Assembly: GCA_963775185.1 (NCBI GenBank)
Contig: CAVZIE010000004.1
Span: forward strand, 62,001 to 126,000
Reading direction: 5' to 3'
Source: JAPSGB01 sp963775185
GTDB taxonomy: Bacteria; Myxococcota_A; Polyangia; Polyangiales; Polyangiaceae
DNA: 64,000 nt
The notes under the pieces are model-generated. The model saw only the letters and a list, made by a program, of their open reading frames with translations. It made no database searches and was not told the DNA's origin. The position numbers and the translations under genes were made by a program. This document shows positions 25,180 through 33,257 of the stretch, one piece after another (the stretch's first letter is position 1; each line of letters begins with the position of its first letter).

Positions 25180-26565
25180 CTAGAACGCGAAATCGACGTT
25201 CACGTTTGCGACGCCGAGGCTCTGTTTGTAGGCGCCGCCGGCGTCGGGGTTCTTTGAAGGGTTCTGCTGCTGGGCGAGCGCGCTTTGACGGCTGTTGACG
25301 CGCGAAAACGAGAAGAACTGCGAGTACGACAACTCGACCTTCAGCTTCTTCACCACCTCGACCCGGCCGCCCAGCGTAAACGACACCTCGTTGAAGTCGG
25401 GGATCGACGGGTCCAACGTCGAGTCCGGCACGGCGTTCGAGTAGTAGCCGGCGCCGGTGAGGATCTCGGTCTTCGAGTTGACCCAGAAGCTGCCGCCGCC
25501 GCGCACCGCGAACGTGTCGTGCCAATTCCGCGGGGTATTGAGGATCACCGTCGCGCCGGGGTCCGCGGCGCCGCTCGCTGCAGTCGAGCACGGGGCGCCC
25601 TTCGCGCCGACGCACTGCGAGGAGAACGAGCTCCAGCGCGTGTAGTCGCCGAACAGACGCAGCTCGATGTCCTTGCGGGCCTTCCAGCGGGCGCCGAGCT
25701 GGACCGTGTCGGGCAGATCCTGCCGGACGTCGACGTCGCTGCTGTCGACCGAGCCAGCAAAGTTGTTCTTCAGTGTCCCCGACAGCTTCATGCCGCCGGA
25801 GATGTTCGGCCGCGCTTGGTACGAGGCACCGAACCAGAGCGTCTTCGGGACGGCCTGGTACATCACGCCGGCGCCGAAGCTGCCTTGCCAGCCGCTCACG
25901 TCGAGCCAGGAGCGGCCCTCGAGCGGGATGTTGTTGTCGCTGGATATCGTGCGCGCGCGCACGATATCCACCAGCGACTGGATCAAGTTCCCCGACACGC
26001 CGAAGCTGAGCCCGGTCTTCGGCACGTGATACGCTGCTGCCACGGTGTAGTAGGTGGAGCGGATCGCGCCGTCGATCACGAACCAGCGCTGGGCGCCATC
26101 GACGGGACCGGGGTAGCTCTTGCTGCCGTCGAAGCGTTCGTTCCGGCTCCAGGTCGCTTGGCCACCGAAGGGCGTGTACATGCCCGCGCCGAGGGCGAAA
26201 TCGCCGAGCTTGAGGGTCAGGCCGATCATGGGCGAAGCGATGATATTGAACAGCGACGCCTTGTCGGTGTTCGCACCGGTTGCGCCTGCGGGTTCCGGCG
26301 TGTCCGTGCTCGCCGGCGTGTGGACATAGCCGAGCTGCCGCCATGCCAGTGTCAGATCGAGGAAGACATGCGTCCCCTCGCTCTCGGCGATACCGGCGGG
26401 ATTGTAGTAGATGGCAGTCGCGTTGTCGGTGACCGCGTTGCCGTGCTCGCCGCCGAAGCGGGCCACCGACATTCCCGATGCCGCCGCGTGGGACGACCAC
26501 AGACCGACCCCGCACGACAGCGCGAGCCCTCCCAGTGCGATCCTCTGCGAGCCCCTCATCGACAT
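25180..26565 (-). CDS. FadL/OMPP1-type outer membrane porin
   Basis: Outer-membrane beta-barrel of 461 residues, FadL/TodX family (PF03349), which takes up hydrophobic molecules such as fatty acids. The signal peptide is followed by the typical N-terminal hatch motif FGGEHGNAVTDNATAIYYNPAGIA, here quoted in parts: NATAIYYNPAGIA. Alternating strands continue to the C-terminal VNVDFAF, ending in Phe as expected for BAM recognition. Start chosen at ATG 26565; ATG 26559 and GTG 26577 are alternatives. Confidence 0.9.
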   Translation of the reverse strand: MSMRGSQRIALGGLALSCGVGLWSSHAAASGMSVARFGGEHGNAVTDNATAIYYNPAGIAESEGTHVFLDLTLAWRQLGYVHTPASTDTPEPAGATGANTDKASLFNIIASPMIGLTLKLGDFALGAGMYTPFGGQATWSRNERFDGSKSYPGPVDGAQRWFVIDGAIRSTYYTVAAAYHVPKTGLSFGVSGNLIQSLVDIVRARTISSDNNIPLEGRSWLDVSGWQGSFGAGVMYQAVPKTLWFGASYQARPNISGGMKLSGTLKNNFAGSVDSSDVDVRQDLPDTVQLGARWKARKDIELRLFGDYTRWSSFSSQCVGAKGAPCSTAASGAADPGATVILNTPRNWHDTFAVRGGGSFWVNSKTEILTGAGYYSNAVPDSTLDPSIPDFNEVSFTLGGRVEVVKKLKVELSYSQFFSFSRVNSRQSALAQQQNPSKNPDAGGAYKQSLGVANVNVDFAF

Positions 26566-26619
26566 CGACGTAACCACTTGACCGGACCGTGGCCATGGCC
26601 ATGCTCGTCGAGGAGGCCA

Positions 26620-27306
26620 ATGCTCGGGAGAGCTCTAGTTCTGGCCGCGTTGCCGGTTCTGGCTATGGCGGTGTCGGGGTGCACGAATCCCGAAGGCGCG
26701 TTCAACGACTTCACGGATCGTCAGAAGGCGCTTCAGGAAGCCGGGACGGACGCCGGAGCTGGCGTGGACGCCGAGGTGGACGCGGGGTCTTGCATGCCGC
26801 CCGGGCCGGGCGATCTCGACGGCCAGTATCTGTTCGCGCTCTCGGCCGCCTTGAATCCCAAGCTACCGGTGTTGTTCCTCGCGCATCTGAAGTCCGTCGC
26901 CTACGCGGGCTCCGGCGCGGCGGGTGTCGGTCTCGACATGACGCTGCAGAGTCTGGACGCCAAGGATCGCAAGACCCCGGTAGGCGCGCCGCTCGTGATT
27001 CCGACGCTTGGGTTGGGGGCGGACGGCCAGATCGCCTCGACACAGCTGCCCGACATCACCGTGGACGGGACCGCCAATCCCATCCAGGTCGGGTTGGGCA
27101 TCGTGGCCAGCGCCGCGCTGCACGGCCAGTTCTGCGGGGTGCAGGACTTCTACTGCGGCACGGTCAGCGGCAACGTTACCAAGCCGATTACGATCAAGCT
27201 CGACGGCTCGACCTATACGTTCGAGGTCATCACGGATCCGGGCAGCCTGCCGACCCCGCCGCTCATCGACTGCGCCCGGAACCCGGCGGATCCCGCGCCG
27301 ACCTGA
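26620..27306 (+). CDS. Lipoprotein, unknown function
   Basis: A 228-residue exported lipoprotein: signal peptide LVLAALPVLAMAVSGC with lipobox VSGC, an Asp/Ala linker with a Cys, then a beta-rich domain with paired Cys (GQFCGVQDFYCGT). The ribosome binding site AGGAGG at 26611-26616 supports ATG 26620. It diverges from the FadL-like gene with about 50 bases between starts. I do not recognise a family. Confidence 0.8.
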   Translation: MLGRALVLAALPVLAMAVSGCTNPEGAFNDFTDRQKALQEAGTDAGAGVDAEVDAGSCMPPGPGDLDGQYLFALSAALNPKLPVLFLAHLKSVAYAGSGAAGVGLDMTLQSLDAKDRKTPVGAPLVIPTLGLGADGQIASTQLPDITVDGTANPIQVGLGIVASAALHGQFCGVQDFYCGTVSGNVTKPITIKLDGSTYTFEVITDPGSLPTPPLIDCARNPADPAPT

Positions 27307-28055
27307 GCGAGCGATCTTGGCCGTCTTGGCCCCGAATCGCGACGGCGAGCCGAACAAGGAATTCCCCGGCGCTGCCGCCGCAACCCTGCCCAGGTCCGCT
27401 CGAGTCGCCGTCCAGACCGAACTCCCGCAGCTGCCCGGCCATGGGGTGGTGCCCGCCGCGAACCTCGACCACCACCCGCAGCAGCGTCCGCTGCCCGCGT
27501 TCACCAACACCGACGTCGCCGACATCCCGACGCGCTTCGTGATACCCGAAGCTGACCAGATCGCCCGCACGCGCATCGTCGCCGCTCGCCGAGCGAGAGC
27601 CTGCGCCCGGCAAGGAGGCCCTGGGTGCGCGACACGCGTGGCGGCGCACCGCGGGCTCTCCCGTCCTCGCGGCGCTTGGTTTTCGCACCGGACCGGCATC
27701 ACCTTCCGGATGCACACATGCGTTGATCGATGGGACCGCGTGGGGTCGGCCACCAGGCGCACATGGGAGGATGCGCGCCGCCACTTGCGAACGCGTACAC
27801 CGTGTTGTCGATGACCAGCGTCAAGGCGCCCGCCGCACCGAGCAGCAGGTGATCGCTACGCGTCGCCGACGCAGGGAGGCCGACGTGCCAGTGACCGGCG
27901 CGTTTGCGAACACGCAGCCTGCGGCGTCGACGGCGACGCAGCCGACGAACGCGTTCCTGGTGGAACCGCTCGCGTTGTCCAGGCGCGCCGCGCCTACCTA
28001 CGGCAGATCGTGAAGCAGGTCGTCGACAAGACGCGCCTCTGCGCACCGCTCCGCG
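27307..28055. other. Intergenic debris between two lipoprotein genes
   Basis: About 750 bases without an intact gene. A degenerate minus-oriented palindromic repeat sits near 27675-27700 (TTCGCACCGGACCGGCATCA). On the minus strand 27760-28000, broken frames read LDNASGSTRNAFVGCVAVDA and SDHLLLGAAGALTLVIDNTV, evidently a decayed protein. The remainder shows nothing recognisable. Confidence 0.4.
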
Positions 28056-29846
28056 TCACTGGCAGCCGGATCCCTGGTCGGCGCCGCACGGACCCGTGGG
28101 CGTGACGCAGCAGGCGGTGCCCGATCCGGGGTTCGGACAGAACTGCGGATTGCAGCCAACCCCGCCGGCGTCTTGGCTAGCGCTGCCGGCGGCTCCGGCG
28201 CTGCCGGCGGTTCCGCTTCCGCCGGTTCCGGTTCCGCCGCTTCCGCCGGTTCCGGTTCCGCCGCTTCCGCCGCTTCCACCGATTCCGCCGATTCCAGCGG
28301 CTCCGGCGGTTCCGGCTCCGGCGGCTCCGGCGGTTCCGGCGGTTCCGGCGCCGCCGGTTCCGCCGCTTCCGCCGCCGCTGCTTCCGGCGGCGCCGCCGGT
28401 TCCGAGAGTGGAACCGCAGCCTTGCGTCCCGTAGTCGCCGAACGCGGCCGTGTCGACGCAACCGAGGCCGTAGTTGGTCGGCACGCCGCTGGCGATCGTG
28501 AGCGTGTCCGCTTGTGCACCGCACTGGTACGTATCGGCGCGGCAGCAGCCGAGGAGCGTGCCGTAGGGGGTGTTGATGGACGGGCAGGTGTTGTCCGGGA
28601 TGCTCGCTTGATGCGTCGCCAGGCACGTGTTGGCGGGGATGCCGCCGAGGCGCGACACGTCGAGGCCGCAGGTGTTCGGGTCGGGCGACGTTGGGCAGCA
28701 CGGGGACAGGTCGCCCGGGGGCGTGCCGACGGTGGGGCACTGCTGGTTGCCGCAGCTGATGACCTCACCGACGGCTGCGTCGCCGTTTCCGCCGTCGTCC
28801 CCGCTCCCGGCGTCGGTCGTGGCCGCGCCGCCACCCACGCTGGACCATGGGCCGCAGGTGGGCGTCCCAGCGGTCTTGGTCGGGCACGACGTGCTTGCCA
28901 CGACTTCGAGGATGGTGCCGGCGCTCAAGCGCTCGCACACGGCGGGCGGGAGCTTGAGCGTGGTGTTGTCGAGGACCCAGCCGGTGTCGCCGTCGAGCGG
29001 CACGAAGCAGGCATTGTCGTTGCAGATGCCGTCGCCGCCGATGGGCAGCTCGAGCCCGATGTTCAAGCTGGCGGCGTCGAGGGCGGCGCGCGCGGTGGTG
29101 GCCGCGCCGGAGGGCGGCACGCCCGCGTCGCCATCACTGCCGACCGTGCCTCCGTCGGGATGCGCGGCCTGCGCGCCGCCGAGCTGCGACACGTCCACGG
29201 TGCAGGTCTGGAGATCGACCGACAGCGGCGTGTTCGTCGACAAGCACGTAACGGTATCGAAGCAGGTTCCGTCGCCGTCGCCCGAGCCGCCGCCGTACAC
29301 GTCCCCGGGCTTGAACGAGGGCAGCTTCGTTGAGTCGACGTCGCTCGACGCGCAGCTGCCGCCCACGCAGGTCTGGCCCGCGGGACAGCCGTTCGAGAAC
29401 TGCGGCGGCGTGGTGTTCGGGATGCGCTGACCGGAGCCGTCGCACAGCCACTGGATCGGCATCCGCAGCGTAGCGACACGATCCGGCGGCACGGTGGTGA
29501 CCACCTCGCGCAAGGTACGCGTGACGGAGGCATGCTCGCTGATCACGCGAATGGTCACGGGCGGGGATTTGCCCGGCGACGCCTGGATCGCGAGCGTGGC
29601 GGGGATCTTCACGCCGCTCGGCCCGACTTCGTAGCGATTCCGGAACACGGTGTTGCCGTATGACGAGACCTCGATCCAGACGGCGTCGACGTCCTTCGGA
29701 ATCGACATGTCGGTCTGGATGGCGAGCATGAGCTCGCCGGTCGGGTCGTCCGCCTTCTTGGCGCACGAGGGCGCGAGCATGCTGGCGAGCAGTGCTCCCA
29801 CGCAGGTTGCGAACAGACGGCGGCTTTGGCTTCGGGATCGCTTCAT
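28056..29846 (-). CDS. Cys-rich lipoprotein with Gly-rich repeat linker
   Basis: A 596-residue lipoprotein: signal peptide with lipobox LAPSC, then a beta-sandwich-like N-terminal region (LMLAIQTDMSIPKDVDAVWI) and a long Cys-rich region with repeated CxxxxC-type pairs. From about residue 470 comes a Gly/Ser/Thr/Ala tract of about 90 residues, then a short Cys-rich tail. The DNA of the linker is a GCC/GGT-type low-complexity repeat (28170-28400). Likely exposed at the outer membrane. Function unknown. Confidence 0.8.
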   Translation of the reverse strand: MKRSRSQSRRLFATCVGALLASMLAPSCAKKADDPTGELMLAIQTDMSIPKDVDAVWIEVSSYGNTVFRNRYEVGPSGVKIPATLAIQASPGKSPPVTIRVISEHASVTRTLREVVTTVPPDRVATLRMPIQWLCDGSGQRIPNTTPPQFSNGCPAGQTCVGGSCASSDVDSTKLPSFKPGDVYGGGSGDGDGTCFDTVTCLSTNTPLSVDLQTCTVDVSQLGGAQAAHPDGGTVGSDGDAGVPPSGAATTARAALDAASLNIGLELPIGGDGICNDNACFVPLDGDTGWVLDNTTLKLPPAVCERLSAGTILEVVASTSCPTKTAGTPTCGPWSSVGGGAATTDAGSGDDGGNGDAAVGEVISCGNQQCPTVGTPPGDLSPCCPTSPDPNTCGLDVSRLGGIPANTCLATHQASIPDNTCPSINTPYGTLLGCCRADTYQCGAQADTLTIASGVPTNYGLGCVDTAAFGDYGTQGCGSTLGTGGAAGSSGGGSGGTGGAGTAGTAGAAGAGTAGAAGIGGIGGSGGSGGTGTGGSGGTGTGGSGTAGSAGAAGSASQDAGGVGCNPQFCPNPGSGTACCVTPTGPCGADQGSGCQ

Positions 29847-29852
29847 GACTAC

Positions 29853-30992
29853 CTAGAAGATCGAGACGTAGACGGTGCCGGGATCGATCGACCCGCTGGG
29901 GCGGGACGGGGCGCTGGTGTCGGAGGGTTTGAGCAGGAAGTAGCCGCCCGCACCGATACCGGCGGCGAGCACCACGCCGCCGACGGCCCACATCCAACCG
30001 GGCACGCCGCCGCTCTCGGCGGCGGGCGGTGGTTGGTCGCTCTGGAGCGTCACGTTGGTGGTCTGGAGCTGGTTGTCCGCGATCGCCACGTCGCTCTGGT
30101 ACGCCTTCTTGCCGGGAGCGGTGACGCTCACGACGTGGGTGCCGCTGGGCAGCACGCCGTCCCACTGTCCGCGCCCCACCTGCTTGCCGTCGATGCTGAT
30201 GCGGCCGTCCATGTCGGTGACCACGCGCAAGCGGCCCTGGTGCACGACTTCCTCGAGCTTGACGTCGAGGGTAGCGTTGCTGCCGCCGGAGATGACGAGC
30301 GTCTGCGTGAAGTCCTTGTAGCCGTCCTTCGAGATCTTGACGTGTCGATCGCCGACGTCCACACGAACGCCCGCCGCAAGCGGCGTGGTGCCCACGCGCT
30401 CGCCGTCGATGACGACTGCGGCGCCCGGCTGCAGCACGGTGATGGTGAGCGTGGTGACGTACGGCTTGATCGCCTGGATGACGTCGATCGCGTCTTGACG
30501 GTCCTGGGCCGTCAGCACGCCCGCTCCGTCGCGGAGATACTGCTCGACCAGCTCCTGCGCCTTGGCGTAGTGACGCAGGTTCTTTTCGCACGCCGCCATG
30601 TTCCACAGCAGGCGCGCATCCTTCGACTGATCGTACGCCAGCTTGAACTTGACGAGCGCGCCGGCGCTGTCGCCGTCCGAGTACAGGATGCGCGCTTGCT
30701 CGTACGCGTCCTTGGCGGGTCCTTGCAGGGTATCCGCGAGCGCGGGAACCGGCGCCGGCTCCGCGCCGTCGCCGGGCGACGCCGGAGCGTCGCTGGGCGC
30801 GGGGGCGTCGCTGGGCGCGGGCGCGGCGCTCGGCGCGGGCGCGTCGCCCGGGGCAGCCGCGGAGCCGCTCGGTGCGGCCGACGGAGCCGGTGCGGGCGGC
30901 GGCGGAGCAGGCTGGGCGGCGGCGGTGACCGCGCCGACCGCCAGACAAACGGCGAGCGGAACGGCCAGATGGGTATGTGCACGGCTTCGCAT
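29853..30992 (-). CDS. PEGA-domain exported protein
   Basis: A 379-residue protein: N-terminal signal peptide, a Pro/Ala/Ser-rich linker with a repeated APSDAP motif, a TPR-like helical segment (about 90-160), then two PEGA domains (PF08308; VVIDGERVGTTPL and ISIDGKQVGRG). It ends with one membrane helix near the C-terminus (MWAVGGVVLAAGIGAGGYFL). It follows the kinase gene by 11 bases and precedes the lipoprotein gene by seven, so the three are probably one operon. PEGA proteins are common next to myxobacterial kinases as envelope partners; the role is inferred. Confidence 0.85.
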   Translation of the reverse strand: MRSRAHTHLAVPLAVCLAVGAVTAAAQPAPPPPAPAPSAAPSGSAAAPGDAPAPSAAPAPSDAPAPSDAPASPGDGAEPAPVPALADTLQGPAKDAYEQARILYSDGDSAGALVKFKLAYDQSKDARLLWNMAACEKNLRHYAKAQELVEQYLRDGAGVLTAQDRQDAIDVIQAIKPYVTTLTITVLQPGAAVVIDGERVGTTPLAAGVRVDVGDRHVKISKDGYKDFTQTLVISGGSNATLDVKLEEVVHQGRLRVVTDMDGRISIDGKQVGRGQWDGVLPSGTHVVSVTAPGKKAYQSDVAIADNQLQTTNVTLQSDQPPPAAESGGVPGWMWAVGGVVLAAGIGAGGYFLLKPSDTSAPSRPSGSIDPGTVYVSIF

Positions 30993-31003
30993 GAACGGCC
31001 TCG

Positions 31004-32512
31004 TCACTTGATGTCGATGTGCAGCGGGTTCTTCGGCGTGGCGGGCAGCGGCTTCGCCGTGGGTGGAGGCTTGGCCGGTGCGGGAACGGGAGCGGCAGCC
31101 ACGGCGGTGGGCTTCGGCTTGGCCGGTGGTCGCGCGACCGGCGCCGCCGCGACGTGCACAACCGGCGCAGGTGCCGGCGCCGGCGCCGGCGCGACGGCGG
31201 ATGCGGACGCCGGAGCGTTGGCCGGCGCCGGGGCCGCGGGGGCGACGTTGGGCTCCGGCGGCGCGGTCGTGGGCGGCGCCGCCGAGGGCGCGATCGCGGA
31301 CACGGTCGCAGCGGGCGTCGCGCTCGCGCTCGTTGCCGGCGAGCGCAACGCGAACCAGGCGCCGCCCGCGACGCCCGCGAGCGCCAACGCGCCGAGCGCG
31401 AGCACGAGCGTGCGCGAGCCCGAGTTCATCGGCGGTTGGGTGTCGCTCCACGAGCCGACCGTACCCGAGGTGATGGCCGTCGGGTCCGCATCGACACCGG
31501 TGGCCTCGGCATCGACGCCCGACACGCGTCGTGTCGGTGCCGAGGCCGAGGCCGGCTGGGGGATGTCGACCATGCTCGCCCGCACGCCGTGGGCGGCGAA
31601 CAGGCGCGACGCGCGCTCGGCGTGTGCGTACGACCCCTTGTCCGCGAACGGCAGCAGCGCGGACGCGAACTCGACGACGTCGGCGAAACGCTGGAGCGGG
31701 TTCTTGTCGAGACAACGCGTGATCACGGCCTCGAGCCCGGCCGGAACGTCCGGTCGGAGATTGCACAGCGGCGGCGCCGGCTCCGCGAGTACGGCGGCGC
31801 AGATCTGCGGCATCGTTTCGCCACGGAACGGGGTCCGCCCACCGAGCAACTCGTACAGGATCACGCCCAGCGCCCAGATGTCCGCGCGGGCGTCCACGTC
31901 GCGCGAGGCTCTCATCTGTTCGGGAGCCATGTACAGCGGCGAGCCCATCATCGTGCTGGTCTTCGTGAGGGCAGCGTCCGTCGAGTCCAGCGTCACTTTC
32001 GAGATGCCGAAATCGAGCACCTTCACCGTCTTCATCCCGTCGCTGCGGTCGGCGAGGAACAGGTTCGCCGGCTTCAGGTCGCGATGGACGATCCCCAGGG
32101 CGTGCGCCTCGGCGACCGCGACGGTGGCCTGCAGCACGTAGTCGATCGCTTCCGTGATGGGCAATGCGCCCTGGCGGCGGACAAGCTCGGAGAGATCGCA
32201 GCCGCCCAGGTACTCCATCACCATGTACGGCGCGCCGCCCTCGAGCGTGCCGACGTCGCTCACCCGCGCGACGTGCTCGTTCTGGATCCGCACGGCGTTG
32301 CGCGCCTCGCGCGCGAAGCGCGCCGCGGCTTCCGGTACCACTACCATCTCCGGCAGCAGGAACTTCAGGGCCACGAGCTGGCCGAGGTGGATGTGGGTCG
32401 CCGCGACGACGACGCCCATTCCGCCGACGCCGAGCACCCGCTCGACGCGGTATTTCTGCGCCAGCACGTCCCCCGGTTGCACGGGTGCCGGATACTCCGC
32501 GTTCGAGCTCAC
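31004..32512 (-). CDS. Transmembrane Ser/Thr protein kinase
   Basis: A 502-residue Hanks-type kinase. Kinase domain 20-285: LGVGGMGVVV glycine loop, Lys50 in LVALKFL, HRDLKPAN, KVLDFGISK, GSPLYMAPEQMR. One membrane helix lies at about 375-395, followed by a 100-residue Ala/Pro-rich periplasmic tail ending PKNPLHIDIK. Start GTG 32512, supported by GGAG about nine bases upstream and by the kinase domain starting 20 residues later. It heads the kinase-PEGA-lipoprotein operon and probably signals envelope status. Confidence 0.9.
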   Translation of the reverse strand: MSSNAEYPAPVQPGDVLAQKYRVERVLGVGGMGVVVAATHIHLGQLVALKFLLPEMVVVPEAAARFAREARNAVRIQNEHVARVSDVGTLEGGAPYMVMEYLGGCDLSELVRRQGALPITEAIDYVLQATVAVAEAHALGIVHRDLKPANLFLADRSDGMKTVKVLDFGISKVTLDSTDAALTKTSTMMGSPLYMAPEQMRASRDVDARADIWALGVILYELLGGRTPFRGETMPQICAAVLAEPAPPLCNLRPDVPAGLEAVITRCLDKNPLQRFADVVEFASALLPFADKGSYAHAERASRLFAAHGVRASMVDIPQPASASAPTRRVSGVDAEATGVDADPTAITSGTVGSWSDTQPPMNSGSRTLVLALGALALAGVAGGAWFALRSPATSASATPAATVSAIAPSAAPPTTAPPEPNVAPAAPAPANAPASASAVAPAPAPAPAPVVHVAAAPVARPPAKPKPTAVAAAPVPAPAKPPPTAKPLPATPKNPLHIDIK

Positions 32513-32784
32513 TGCGCCCGCTCCATCCTTGCTCCTCCGCGCGTGCGCGATGCCCGGGCCCCGACCACCGCGCACACCTCCAAGGAAGCCATACTAGCGT
32601 ACGGGATCGCGCAGGACCACCCTTTCCGCCGCCCATGGCCCATGGCACCTCCGGACCAGCTGAAGCGCCGGGCAACTGGCACACGTGATCCGCACGAATT
32701 GGCGGATCTCCAAGTACCAGTCACGGCGCCGAGTCGCGGAGCGACCATGGTGACCTCGGCCCACATCTGCTTGCCACCGCCACA

Positions 32785-33150
32785 TCAAAGCCCGGCAGGC
32801 AGTTCGCCAAGTTGCAGGTCCCGTCGTTTGCGCGGCCCCAATACGTTGCCTGCGCACAGCACGTCGCCCAGCTCTTCGAGGAGTGATTGGCGGTCGACTC
32901 CTGTGGCGCCACGGTTCCGTCTCACACGCATCCAAACTTCCTGAAGGACGTCACGCCTCCAGATGTGATCGAACAGCGCGTGGAAGCGTCTACCCGGTGC
33001 CCGCTTGGCTGCGGCCCACAGCTGCCGCTGCAGTTGTTGCACTTTGCGGGCGGGCGCCCGGTAGCGCGTGGCGGCGGCGAGATTCTCCGACGGGTCGTCG
33101 TGGCGACCGCCGACGCGCGCGATGTCGCCCCCGCGCCGACCATTCGCCGC
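32785..33150 (-). pseudogene. Group II intron reverse transcriptase/maturase remnant
   Basis: The minus strand reads AARYRAPARKVQQLQRQLW-type sequence followed by GRRFHALFDHIWRRDVL and WMRVRRNRGATGVDRQSL. This is the conserved N-terminal (RT-0/1) block of bacterial group II intron-encoded proteins, which usually continues into catalytic YADD. Here it degenerates after about 120 codons, and no YADD, maturase domain or intron RNA domain V/VI is visible. The surrounding 32513-33257 is otherwise non-coding debris. Confidence 0.6.
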
Positions 33151-33257
33151 GCCGCGCCGAGAAGACGCCGGGGCCTGGCCACGGCGCTCACCGAGCTCCT
33201 CACGCTGCGAGTTCGCCCATTCCAGGCACTACAACGCGGACACCGTGTACGTGCTCG

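Noticed and set aside
28170..28400. Non-coding satellite repeat
   Set aside because: It keeps frame and encodes the Gly-rich linker of the lipoprotein at 28056-29846.
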